From Motiliproteus sp041586735 (GTDB taxonomy: Bacteria; Pseudomonadota; Gammaproteobacteria; Pseudomonadales; Balneatricaceae): a stretch of 64,000 nt of DNA. Below the pieces are notes generated by a model. It was given only the letters and a program-made list of their open reading frames with translations. It was not told where the DNA came from and searched no databases. Made by a program: the position numbers and the translations under genes. The stretch covers positions 11,486-75,485 of the forward strand of contig JBFGZQ010000016.1 of NCBI GenBank assembly GCA_041586735.1, given 5' to 3'. Positions 47,230 to 55,834 of the stretch are shown here, piece after piece. Position 1 is the stretch's first letter, and each line of letters opens with the position of its first letter.

Positions 47230-48765
47230 TCATACCAGACGTTTACGTTCATTGGAGGGTGGTATTTGCAGCGCCTCCCGATATTTTGCAATGGTGCGTC
47301 GTGCCACCTGAACGCCTTGTTCTTCAAGGAGCGCGACTATCTTGCTATCGCTGAGTGGCTTGGTAGGGGTCTCAGCTGCAACCAGTTTCTTAATAATAGC
47401 GCGGATGGCAATAGACGAGCATTCACCTCCGGTGACGGTACTGACGTGACTGGAGAAGAAATACTTCAATTCAAAAATTCCACGCGGGGTGTGCATGAAC
47501 TTTTGGGTGGTGACGCGGGAGATAGTGGATTCGTGCATCTCGACCGCCTCGGCTATTTCGGCGAGCACCAGAGGCTTCATCGCCTCTTCGCCATATTCGA
47601 GAAAGTCCTGTTGATGCTCGACAATTTTACAGGACACTTTGAGCAGGGTCTCGTTGCGACTTTGCAGGCTTTTTATAAACCAGCGTGCTTCATGAAGATG
47701 GTTTTTTAAATACAGGTTGTCAGCGCTGTTATCGGCTCGTTTCACCAGATCGGCGTAGCTGCTGTTGATGCGAATCTTGGGCATCGCGCCGTTATTCAGG
47801 TTGACGGTCCAGACGCCCTGTTCTTTTTTGACCGTCACATCGGGGATCACATATTCAGGATCGCCATAATCGATAAGACTACCGGGGCGCGGATTAAGGC
47901 TTTGAATGATGGCGATCACTTCAAGCAGTTCGTCCTCTTTGAGCTTCATGCGCCGCAGCAGCTGTTTGAAGTCTCGACTGCCAAGTAGTGCCAGGTGTTG
48001 GTTTACCAGCTGTCGGGCTTGGCTGTGGCGTAGTCGTGATTCAGGTGGTATCTGCAGCTGATCGAGTTGGATCAGCAGGCATTCACGCAGATCACGGGCA
48101 GCCACTCCAGGAGGATCAAAGTGTTGAATACGGCGGAGCACCGCTTCGACCTCCTCGGCTTCAGGGTACTCTTCGGGGGTAAGATTGAGTGCCTCGAGTT
48201 GGAGGCATCCAAGCACATCTTCGATCGAAACCCGCAGATAACCATCGGGATCGATCCCGTCGATGAGCGGCTCGGCGATAAGTCGGTCGAGCTCGCTCAT
48301 CGGTGTTAGATTGAGTTGCCATTGAAGATGGTCAGTAAGGGTGTCACTGGAGTGATCGGGTGATTCAAACTCCATCTGGCCATAGTCACTGCCGCCGCTG
48401 TTAGCGCTTCCTGGCGCCGCAGACGGGTAGGTTTCGTCCCAGCTGCTGTCGCTGGTGGGTGTGGTGGAGATGTTTTCGTTCCAGTCTTCGTTAAGCTGGA
48501 TGTCTTCGGCAGGGTTTTCAAAATCGTTGGTGAGCGTATCGGCCGTGGTGAGGGTGTCAGTCTCTTTTTGAGAGTTTTGTTCGCGTATCTCAATCTCGTC
48601 ATGGAAGAGGTCGTCAACGGCCTCTAGCATCGGGTTTGCTTCGAGATTCTCTTGAATCTCCTGTTGCAGGTCGAGCGTAGACAGTTGTAGCAGCCTGATA
48701 GCCTGCTGTAGTTGCGGCGTCATGCTGAGCTGTTGGCTGATCTTTAGCTGAAGCGAAGGTTTCAT
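47230..48765 (-). CDS. rpoN: RNA polymerase sigma-54 factor
   Basis: Sigma-54 directs RNA polymerase to -24/-12 promoters with AAA+ activators. The 511-residue protein has the Gln-rich region I (LKISQQLSMTPQLQQAIRLLQ), an acidic region II and the C-terminal RpoN box ARRTIAKYRE (about 488-497). It heads the rpoN-hpf-ptsN-rapZ-npr group, downstream of lptB. Confidence 0.98.
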   Translation of the reverse strand: MKPSLQLKISQQLSMTPQLQQAIRLLQLSTLDLQQEIQENLEANPMLEAVDDLFHDEIEIREQNSQKETDTLTTADTLTNDFENPAEDIQLNEDWNENISTTPTSDSSWDETYPSAAPGSANSGGSDYGQMEFESPDHSSDTLTDHLQWQLNLTPMSELDRLIAEPLIDGIDPDGYLRVSIEDVLGCLQLEALNLTPEEYPEAEEVEAVLRRIQHFDPPGVAARDLRECLLIQLDQLQIPPESRLRHSQARQLVNQHLALLGSRDFKQLLRRMKLKEDELLEVIAIIQSLNPRPGSLIDYGDPEYVIPDVTVKKEQGVWTVNLNNGAMPKIRINSSYADLVKRADNSADNLYLKNHLHEARWFIKSLQSRNETLLKVSCKIVEHQQDFLEYGEEAMKPLVLAEIAEAVEMHESTISRVTTQKFMHTPRGIFELKYFFSSHVSTVTGGECSSIAIRAIIKKLVAAETPTKPLSDSKIVALLEEQGVQVARRTIAKYREALQIPPSNERKRLV

Positions 48766-48899
48766 TGAGTCAGAGAGTTACCTAGTTTCAAAAGCGACGA
48801 TCTTAGGGTTGTCAGTAAAATATTTTAAAGCGGCATAATTCTAGCATGAAAGTTATCAGCTAAAACCGATCTTGGCTACTTAGCACCCAGTCATGGCGA

Positions 48900-49625
48900 T
48901 CATAGCCGGAACTTATCGCCTAGATAAACTGATTTCACCAGTTCGTTGGCAAGGATCTCGTTGGGAGAGCCTTCGGCCAGCAGATAGCCGTCATTGACGA
49001 TATAGGCATGTTCGCAGATATCCAGCGTTTCACGGACGTTATGATCGGTAATTAATACCCCGATGCCTCGGTCTTTGAGGTGGGTGACGATCTGTTTGAT
49101 CTCGTTCACTGAGATCGGGTCGACACCCGCAAAGGGTTCATCCAGAAGAATAAAAGCAGGATCGGTCGCCAGCGCCCGGGCTATCTCTACACGGCGTCTT
49201 TCGCCACCCGACAGGCTCATCCCTAGGCTGTCACGAATATGCTGGATATGGAACTCATCCAGCAGTGTCTCTAACGCCTGCTGGCGCTGGCGTTGGTCCA
49301 GGTCGCGGCGAGTTTCCAGGATCGCCATAATGTTGTCGTGGACACTGAGTTTGCGAAAGATGGAGGCTTCCTGGGGTAGGTAGCCAAGCCCTTTCTGAGC
49401 GCGGCCGTGCATCGGCAGCTGGGTGATCTCTTCCCCGTCGATCAGTACCTGGCCGTGATCTGAGGGGACTAAGCCTACAATCATATAAAAACAGGTGGTC
49501 TTGCCTGCGCCATTGGGGCCGAGTAAGCCGACGACCTGGCCTTGGTTGATGGTCATCGACACATCTTTAACCACTTGGCGGCGGCTATAGGCTTTAGCAA
49601 GATGGCGCGCTTCCAGACGGCTCAT
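48900..49625 (-). CDS. lptB: LPS export ABC transporter ATPase LptB
   Basis: LptB powers extraction of lipopolysaccharide from the inner membrane with LptF, LptG and LptC. The 241 residues have Walker A GPNGAGKT (36-43), signature LSGGERRR and Walker B ILLDEPFAGVDP. The ATG overlaps the lptA stop by four bases. A 134-bp gap to rpoN probably carries an rpoN promoter (a TGCTAGAAT extended -10-like sequence on the minus strand). Confidence 0.98.
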   Translation of the reverse strand: MSRLEARHLAKAYSRRQVVKDVSMTINQGQVVGLLGPNGAGKTTCFYMIVGLVPSDHGQVLIDGEEITQLPMHGRAQKGLGYLPQEASIFRKLSVHDNIMAILETRRDLDQRQRQQALETLLDEFHIQHIRDSLGMSLSGGERRRVEIARALATDPAFILLDEPFAGVDPISVNEIKQIVTHLKDRGIGVLITDHNVRETLDICEHAYIVNDGYLLAEGSPNEILANELVKSVYLGDKFRL

Positions 49626-50212
49626 GGCTTGGTGGGCTCCTGGGTGTCAGTGGTGATGCTAGCGTCACGGGTGTCTGTTTCGGTCTGGGGCTCTGCTGCA
49701 GCGGGTTCCTTGGTGCTGCGGGGTTGGATAATCATCTGTACCCGGCTATCGGGTTGGCGCTTGTCGCTGAATGCTTGAATCACGTTTTTAGTGGTATCCA
49801 CTTGGATGCGTTTACCGCTAAAGCTGTCCTCGGCACGCAATAGCTTGGCTTGTTCGGTCAGTGTCAGCAGGTCTAGTTGAATGTCAAATTCGATGGTCTG
49901 ACCATAGCCGTGGGTGATTGGAGCATCCGCCTGGTGCTGCTGTTGGAAATGCGCCGGCTGTCCCTGGGCTACCAATTGGCGGATATCTCCGTTGCTATCG
50001 GTGTGCAGCGTCAGTTTGTCTGCGTTGAGTTGCAGTGATCCCTGAGTCAGTTTGACATTGCCAGAATAGATCGCGGTGCCGCTGTGGTCATCAATCTCGG
50101 CGCGGTCTGCTGATATTTCAATCGGTTGTTGCTTATCTTGCGGCAATGCCCAGCAGAGGTTGGTCAGCAGTAACAGGCCGCAGAGACGGGAGAAGCGGTT
50201 AATTAGGTTCAT
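49622..50212 (-). CDS. lptA: LPS transport periplasmic protein LptA
   Basis: LptA forms the periplasmic bridge that carries LPS to the outer membrane. The start at 50212 (MNLINRFSRLCGLLLLTNLCWA) gives a clear signal peptide; the 196-residue protein has the OstA-like motifs QQPIEISADRAEIDDHSGTA and YSGNVKLTQGSLQLNADKL. A Thr/Pro-rich tail follows. It overlaps lptC by 14 bases. Confidence 0.95.
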   Translation of the reverse strand: MNLINRFSRLCGLLLLTNLCWALPQDKQQPIEISADRAEIDDHSGTAIYSGNVKLTQGSLQLNADKLTLHTDSNGDIRQLVAQGQPAHFQQQHQADAPITHGYGQTIEFDIQLDLLTLTEQAKLLRAEDSFSGKRIQVDTTKNVIQAFSDKRQPDSRVQMIIQPRSTKEPAAAEPQTETDTRDASITTDTQEPTKP

Positions 50213-50756
50213 AGCGGCCTCGGACGGCGTTGTGCAGTTGGAGTCTGTCATTGGCAAGGTTAACCGTCATGCCGGTAGCCTGGGTTTTGCCTATGGGCTG
50301 GTATAGGGTCACCTGGGCGTCAGTTTCGACTTGCTCTAGCGCAGGGGTGATTTTCAGATAAGAGGTTTCAAAGCGATAGCGGCGGTCGATCTGGTTGTAC
50401 AGCACCACCCCCTCGCGTAACCAAAAGATCTCATGGTTGGGTTCTAGGTCTCCGAGACGGGCTTCTGCGGTGATCGGAGCTTGGCCTTCGCGATACAGCG
50501 TTACGATCGGTTCGTCGATCAGGGTGTGATCAGAGCTGGGTAAGTGGCGAATGCGTTGGCCCTGGATCGAGTGGGTCAGCCGACCGCTGAGGTCGAACTG
50601 CTGGATCCTGACACCGGTGACATAAGCGTCGGCTTCGCCGATAGCCTCAGGCTCGGTGAATAAGGCGATGCGATCGGGCTCTATAAAACCCCAGGCCAAT
50701 AGTATTAGGGCGCTGGTGCTGAGAGAGAGATAGAGTTTGAGGCGCTTTGAGTTCAC
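50199..50756 (-). CDS. lptC: LPS export protein LptC
   Basis: LptC is a single-helix inner-membrane protein that passes LPS from LptBFG to LptA. The 185 residues have one N-terminal helix (about 7-23) and the weakly conserved domain with VTGVRIQQFDLSGRLTHSIQG. It lies directly next to kdsD, with 55 bp between; kdsC, normally in between, is absent. Confidence 0.92.
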   Translation of the reverse strand: MNSKRLKLYLSLSTSALILLAWGFIEPDRIALFTEPEAIGEADAYVTGVRIQQFDLSGRLTHSIQGQRIRHLPSSDHTLIDEPIVTLYREGQAPITAEARLGDLEPNHEIFWLREGVVLYNQIDRRYRFETSYLKITPALEQVETDAQVTLYQPIGKTQATGMTVNLANDRLQLHNAVRGRYEPN

Positions 50757-50811
50757 ATTGACCCTTGGTGGTCAGGTTGTTGTGAATGGGTGTAATCCAT
50801 TACCACTGTCA

Positions 50812-51795
50812 TTAGAGTACCCCTGCGCGTAACAGGTCGTGCATATTGAGCGCACCTATCGGCCGGTGCTGGGCATCGGTGACGATCAGTCCGTTAATTT
50901 TGCGCTCCTCCATCAGGTGGAGTGCCGCCGCCGCGAGGCTCTCGGCCGTGGTGGTCTGGGCGTCGCGGGTCATTACCTGGGCGATGGGCGTCTGTTTCAG
51001 ATCCAGCTGCAGGTCGAGGGTCCGGCGCAGGTCGCCATCGGTGAATACGCCGACCAGCAGTCCTGCGTCGTCGACGACGGCACTCATGCCTAGACCTTTG
51101 TGGCTGATCTCCACCAGGGTGTCACTCAGGCTGGTGCGCTGATTGACTAGTGGCAAGCGTTCGCCGCTGTGCATCAGGTCCTTGACCTTGAGCAGTAGCT
51201 TGCGCCCCAGTGCGCCGCCAGGGTGGGAGAAGGCGAAGTCTTCGCTGCTGAAACCGCGCGCTTCGAGAAGCGCAATCGCCAGCGCATCGCCGATCACCAG
51301 GGCGGCAGTGGTGCTGGCGGTGGGTGCCAGCCCTAGCGGACAGGCCTCGCTCTTGATGCTGACGTCGAGGTTAGCGTTCGCGGCTCGGGAGAGTACCGAG
51401 TGCGGGTTGCCGGTGATGCTGATCAGCGGGATCCCCAGGCGCTGGATCAAGGGTAGCAGGGTCACCACTTCGGCGGTACTGCCCGAATTGGATAGGGCTA
51501 TCACTAGGTCCTGAGCGGTGATCATCCCCATGTCTCCGTGGCTTGCTTCACCAGGGTGGACATAAAAAGAGGGGGTGCCGGTGCTGGCTAGCGTCGCTGC
51601 GATCTTCTTGCCAATATGACCCGATTTGCCCATGCCGGTAACGATAACCCGGCCTTTGCAATGTAGAGCCAGTTCACAGGCGTGGCTAAAATTGTGGTCG
51701 AGCTGCTGTTCGAGGGTGGCGACCGCCTCGGCCTCTACGGCAATAGTTCGGCGGGCGGACTGAATAAATAGGTCAGAAGAGGTCATAAGATCCAT
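50812..51795 (-). CDS. kdsD: D-arabinose 5-phosphate isomerase
   Basis: KdsD converts ribulose 5-phosphate to arabinose 5-phosphate, the first step of Kdo synthesis for LPS. The 327 residues have an SIS domain (GRVIVTGMGKSGHIGKKIAATLASTGTPS) and two CBS domains near the C-terminus (VKDLMHSGERLPL and IAQVMTRDAQTTT). It lies downstream of the CaCA antiporter gene. Confidence 0.97.
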   Translation of the reverse strand: MDLMTSSDLFIQSARRTIAVEAEAVATLEQQLDHNFSHACELALHCKGRVIVTGMGKSGHIGKKIAATLASTGTPSFYVHPGEASHGDMGMITAQDLVIALSNSGSTAEVVTLLPLIQRLGIPLISITGNPHSVLSRAANANLDVSIKSEACPLGLAPTASTTAALVIGDALAIALLEARGFSSEDFAFSHPGGALGRKLLLKVKDLMHSGERLPLVNQRTSLSDTLVEISHKGLGMSAVVDDAGLLVGVFTDGDLRRTLDLQLDLKQTPIAQVMTRDAQTTTAESLAAAALHLMEERKINGLIVTDAQHRPIGALNMHDLLRAGVL

Positions 51796-51823
51796 AGGGG
51801 CGCTGGTGGGTGGTGTCCGGTGA

Positions 51824-52801
51824 TTAGGTTGATGCCATATAATATAGTAATCCCAAATAGCCTGAATAGCCTGTTAGCAACAAGCAGCCTTCAGGGCGAT
51901 TGATCTTGCCGCGCTCCATCAGATAAGCGAACGCCAGCAGCGCCAGGGTGAATAGCATCATGGAGCCGTAATCACGCCATAACACCACGCTATCGAAACT
52001 GATGGGATTAATTAACCCCGGCAATGACATGACGGCTAATAAATTGAAGATGTTAGAACCGACGATATTACCGATCGCAATGTCATGATGACCTTTGAGG
52101 GCGCTGACGATGGATGCGGCCAGTTCTGGCAGGCTGGTACCGATGGCGACGATGGTCAGGCCGATAATTAGATCGCTGACCCCCAGTGCAGTGGCGATAT
52201 CTGTTGCACCCCAGACTAGCAGGCGGGAGCTGGCGGCGAGTAATACCAAGCCTAGGATCAGCCAGAGTAGGGCGCGTGCTTGAGGCAGGTCGGGTAGCTC
52301 CTCCTCTTCATGGCTGATCTGTTCGGGATCGGCATAACGCTGGAAGCGCGCGAACAGCACTAGTGTGATAATCAGTCCTATCAGTAGGATGCTGCCGTCG
52401 AGCCTATCAAGCTCGCCGTCGATCAGCACTAATCCGGCAAGCAATGACACCACCAACAGTAGCGGCAACTCTTTGCGCATTAGCCCCGTTTTGACCGGTA
52501 ACGGCGCGATCAGCGCGGTGAGCCCGAGCACCAAGCCGATATTGGCGATGTTGGATCCCAGTGCGTTGCCAATGGCCAGGCCGCCTGCGCCGGTGTAAGC
52601 GGCGATGCCCGATACCAGCATTTCAGGGGCGGAGGTGCCGATGGATACAATGGTCAAGCCGATCAGCATCGGCGACATGCCTAAATTTTTAGCCGTAGCG
52701 GCGGCTCCAGTCACGAAGCGGTCGGCGCTCCATATTAGGATGACAAAACCGACTAAAATAGCACCGATTGCGGGTAGCATCTCAGACATCGAGAACTCCA
52801 T
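51824..52801 (-). CDS. yrbG: Calcium/sodium antiporter family protein (YrbG type)
   Basis: A 325-residue, about 10-helix inner-membrane antiporter with two inverted repeats carrying the CaCA alpha motifs GTSAPEMLVSG and GTSLPELAASI and the paired GNALGSNIANI and GNIVGSNIFNL. It sits upstream of kdsD and divergent from mlaF, as in many gammaproteobacteria. Confidence 0.94.
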   Translation of the reverse strand: MEFSMSEMLPAIGAILVGFVILIWSADRFVTGAAATAKNLGMSPMLIGLTIVSIGTSAPEMLVSGIAAYTGAGGLAIGNALGSNIANIGLVLGLTALIAPLPVKTGLMRKELPLLLVVSLLAGLVLIDGELDRLDGSILLIGLIITLVLFARFQRYADPEQISHEEEELPDLPQARALLWLILGLVLLAASSRLLVWGATDIATALGVSDLIIGLTIVAIGTSLPELAASIVSALKGHHDIAIGNIVGSNIFNLLAVMSLPGLINPISFDSVVLWRDYGSMMLFTLALLAFAYLMERGKINRPEGCLLLTGYSGYLGLLYYMAST

Positions 52802-52860
52802 GAAGAATAAAAGTGAATGATTGTTGATGGTGCAAAAACTATATATATCTCGCTATTGTA

Positions 52861-52888
52861 TTGTTATTGAAGGGTTTCTTGGTATTAT
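52861..52888 (+). promoter_or_regulatory. Predicted promoter of the mla operon
   Basis: TTGTTA (52861-52866) and TATTAT (52883-52888) are separated by 16 bases and read toward mlaF, about 110 bases upstream of its start. Confidence 0.4.
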
Positions 52889-53001
52889 AGGTGAGGTGTC
52901 AGGGGTTCGATTTCGGGCAGTCTACATTCACATGAGTACAGATGCTATAGTAGCGACCTTCGAGTCTCCGGCGGAATGCAGGGCGGATTATTGTTCAGAC
53001 C

Positions 53002-53820
53002 ATGAATTTACTTGACGACATTTTTATCGATATCGAAGGGCTGACCTTCACCCGTAATGATCGCTATATCTTTCGCGAGCTATCGATGCAGATTCCTCGT
53101 GGCAAGATAACGGCCATCATGGGGCCTAGTGGTACCGGCAAGACCACGCTGCTAAAACTGATCGGCGGTCAGCTGCATCCTGATGCGGGCTCTATCATTA
53201 TTGACGGCCACAACGTGCCCAGGCTGGGGCGTGCCGAGCTGTTCGATCTGCGCGAACGGATGGGGATGCTGTTCCAGAGCGGCGCGCTATTTACCGATAT
53301 GAGCGTGTTTGATAACGTGGCTTTCCCGCTACGGGTGCATAGTCGTTTGCCGGAGCAGATGGTGCGCGATCTGGTGCTGATTAAGCTGCAGTCGGTGGGT
53401 CTGCGTGGCGCGGAAAAATTAATGCCCAGCGAACTCTCCGGAGGGATGGCGCGACGCGTTGCGCTGGCACGAGCGATCGCATTGGATCCCGATTTAATGA
53501 TGTACGACGAGCCTTTTACCGGCCAGGATCCGATTGCTATGGGGGTGTTGGTGAAATTGATTGAATCGCTTAATGCCTCCTTAGGGCACACCAGTATCAT
53601 CGTGTCTCACGATATTCAGGAAACCCTCAGTATTGCCGATTATATCTATCTGATTGCCGACGCTCAGGTATTAGCCCACGGAACACCTGAGCAGTTGTTG
53701 GCTGAAGAGTTGCCCCAAGTAAAACAGTTTATGCAGGGCTTGCCCGATGGCCCAGTGCCCTTTCATTACCCTGCAGCCGACTACTTGGCGAGCCTGATGC
53801 CAACGGATGCGCAACAATGA
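53002..53820 (+). CDS. mlaF: Phospholipid transport ATPase MlaF
   Basis: MlaF is the ATPase of the MlaFEDB complex, which moves phospholipids between membranes to keep the outer membrane asymmetric. The 272 residues have Walker A GPSGTGKT (41-48), signature LSGGMARR and Walker B LMMYDEPFTGQDP. The ATG is at 53002 although the ribosome site is weak. Its stop overlaps mlaE by four bases (ATGA). Confidence 0.97.
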   Translation: MNLLDDIFIDIEGLTFTRNDRYIFRELSMQIPRGKITAIMGPSGTGKTTLLKLIGGQLHPDAGSIIIDGHNVPRLGRAELFDLRERMGMLFQSGALFTDMSVFDNVAFPLRVHSRLPEQMVRDLVLIKLQSVGLRGAEKLMPSELSGGMARRVALARAIALDPDLMMYDEPFTGQDPIAMGVLVKLIESLNASLGHTSIIVSHDIQETLSIADYIYLIADAQVLAHGTPEQLLAEELPQVKQFMQGLPDGPVPFHYPAADYLASLMPTDAQQ

Positions 53821-54599
53821 TGGATATGATTGCAGCACTGGGGCGTAGTGCGCTGGCCCGGTTGATGAGCATGGGGCGCTCGGGTATTTTTCTATACCAC
53901 TCTCTGGTAGCGCTACCGAATCCGAGAACCAATTTTCCGTTGCTGGTTCGTCAGCTGTACTCGGTCGGCGTGCAGTCGATGATGATCATCATCGTGTCGG
54001 GATTGTTTATCGGTATGGTGATCAGTTTGCAGGGTTACACTATCTTGGTTGATTACGGTTCGGAGCAGGCGGTGGGGCAGATGGTGGCACTAACTCTGGT
54101 GCGCGAACTGTCACCGGTGGTCACCGCGCTGCTGTTTGCCGGGCGGGCGGGGTCGGCGCTGACCGCCGAAATTGGGCTGATGAAAGCCACTGAGCAGCTG
54201 GCCGGAATGGAGATGATCGGTGTCGATCCGCTGCGGCGGATCGTGGCACCGCGGCTGTGGGCAGGATTTATTTCGTTACCGCTGCTGTCGATGATCTTCA
54301 GCGTGGTCGGTGTTTGGGGTGGGATGTTGGTTGGCGTCGAATGGCTGGGGATTTATGAAGGCTCTTTCTGGGCCAATATGCAGGCCTCGGTGGAGTTTGG
54401 CGAGGATGTTCTTAATGGCATTATCAAAGCAATAGTGTTTGGTTTTGCGGTGACTTGGATCGCTGTCTTTCAGGGCTACGATTGCATGCCTACCTCTGAA
54501 GGGATCAGCACCGCGACCACTAAGACCGTGGTTTATTCTTCGTTGGCAGTATTGGGACTCGACTTCCTGCTGACCGCGCTTATGTTTGGAGATCTTTAA
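53817..54599 (+). CDS. mlaE: Phospholipid transport permease MlaE
   Basis: The permease subunit of MlaFEDB; 260 residues with about five membrane helices and the family motifs VALPNPRTNFPLLVRQLYSV, GRAGSALTAEIGLMKATEQL and EGISTATTKTVVYSS. The ATG overlaps the mlaF stop. Confidence 0.97.
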   Translation: MMDMIAALGRSALARLMSMGRSGIFLYHSLVALPNPRTNFPLLVRQLYSVGVQSMMIIIVSGLFIGMVISLQGYTILVDYGSEQAVGQMVALTLVRELSPVVTALLFAGRAGSALTAEIGLMKATEQLAGMEMIGVDPLRRIVAPRLWAGFISLPLLSMIFSVVGVWGGMLVGVEWLGIYEGSFWANMQASVEFGEDVLNGIIKAIVFGFAVTWIAVFQGYDCMPTSEGISTATTKTVVYSSLAVLGLDFLLTALMFGDL

Positions 54600-54601
54600 T
54601 C

Positions 54602-55060
54602 ATGCGGATGCGAACCCTGGAACTGGGCGTCGGCACCTTTATGGTGGCAGGCTTGGTGGCATTGGGGGTGCTGATAGTCAATGTCAGTGGTCTGAGTCTA
54701 TCTGACTCTAAGCAGAGCTATACCCTCTATGCCTTGTTCGAGAACGCTGGAGGGTTGACCGAGCGCTCCAGGGTGTCGATGTCGGGTGTTACCATTGGCG
54801 AGGTGGTGTCTATTACCATCGACAAGAAGCTGCTCAAGGCCCAGGTTGAAATGAAGATTAATAGGGATGTAGATTACCTGAGCTACGATACCTCGGCTGC
54901 GATTCTTACTGCCGGTCTGTTGGGGGAGAAGTATATTGGCGTTACTGTGGGTGCCGATGAGGAGCTGCTAGGTGAGGGTGATACGATCGTCGATACCCAG
55001 TCTTCGCTGGTGCTCGAAGAACTTATAGGTAAGTTCCTGTTTAATAAGGTTAGTGAGTAA
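54602..55060 (+). CDS. mlaD: Phospholipid transport MCE protein MlaD
   Basis: A periplasmic substrate-binding ring anchored by one N-terminal helix (about 8-30). The 152 residues carry a single MCE domain starting YTLYALFENAGGLTERSRVSMSG. In most relatives mlaC follows at once; here mlaB begins two bases after the stop. Confidence 0.96.
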   Translation: MRMRTLELGVGTFMVAGLVALGVLIVNVSGLSLSDSKQSYTLYALFENAGGLTERSRVSMSGVTIGEVVSITIDKKLLKAQVEMKINRDVDYLSYDTSAAILTAGLLGEKYIGVTVGADEELLGEGDTIVDTQSSLVLEELIGKFLFNKVSE

Positions 55061-55062
55061 CA

Positions 55063-55374
55063 GTGGCGGGGCAGCTGGTAGAGACAGAGGCTGGGGTTTG
55101 GCAGGTCTCTGGTGATATTGACCTTGCTTCGGTGGTCGCTTTAAGTGATCAGGGCTGTGAGGCGATAGCGCAGGCTAAGCGTTGTTGCCGGTTTGACTTT
55201 TCAGCGGTCGGTTCGGTGAATACGGTGGCGTTATCGCTGTTGTTGAACTGGCGTCGCAAGGCGCTACAGCTGGGCACTGAGGTCGAGTTCTACGCTCTGC
55301 CTGCCGAGCTGCATGCCATTGCCGAATTGAGCGACCTAGGCTTTCTGGTTGCGGCTCCCGGTTCTATTACCTGA
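55063..55374 (+). CDS. mlaB: STAS-domain protein MlaB
   Basis: MlaB binds MlaF in the cytoplasm and is needed for the transporter to assemble and hydrolyse ATP. The 103-residue STAS protein starts at a GTG and has GDIDLASVVAL and FDFSAVGSVNTVALSLLLNW, with the conserved Thr in SVNTVAL. Confidence 0.93.
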   Translation: MAGQLVETEAGVWQVSGDIDLASVVALSDQGCEAIAQAKRCCRFDFSAVGSVNTVALSLLLNWRRKALQLGTEVEFYALPAELHAIAELSDLGFLVAAPGSIT

Positions 55375-55516
55375 ATGACACACAGGTTGTCGGTAATGCG
55401 CTCTCCCGGTCGAGAGTCCTGGTTTGCTATGTCGGCGGTTGTAGACGTCGCCTTTTAGCGCGACTTTCTATACTATTGGCCGCTTCTTTTTTTTCGTCCA
55501 TCAAGCTGGAGTGATT

Positions 55517-55759
55517 ATGCAGACGGTTGAAGTAAAACAGCTGATAGAACAGCAACTAGCAGGCTGTGAGGTGATAACAGTGGGTGAGGGTTGCTCTTTT
55601 GAAGTGACCGTGGTGGGTGAGATGTTTGCAGGGTTGTCAGCGGTTAAAAAGCAGCAGCTGGTGTACGGCTGCCTGAATGAGCAGATCGCCTCTGGGGCCA
55701 TTCATGCGTTGACAATAAAAGCCTATACCCCCGCACAGTGGCAAGCGCTACAAGACTGA
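55517..55759 (+). CDS. ibaG: BolA-family protein IbaG
   Basis: An 80-residue BolA-like protein of the IbaG type, thought to act with monothiol glutaredoxin in iron-sulfur trafficking and acid stress. The ATG at 55517 (MQTVEVKQLIEQQ) has GGAG five bases upstream. It lies between mlaB and murA, the normal place. Confidence 0.92.
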   Translation: MQTVEVKQLIEQQLAGCEVITVGEGCSFEVTVVGEMFAGLSAVKKQQLVYGCLNEQIASGAIHALTIKAYTPAQWQALQD

Positions 55760-55834
55760 TAGACCTCTTTTTTGACCTGATCCGGGTATGACACGGGTCC
55801 AGTGTCAGCGGAACCCTGTTTCAGTGGGAATAGT

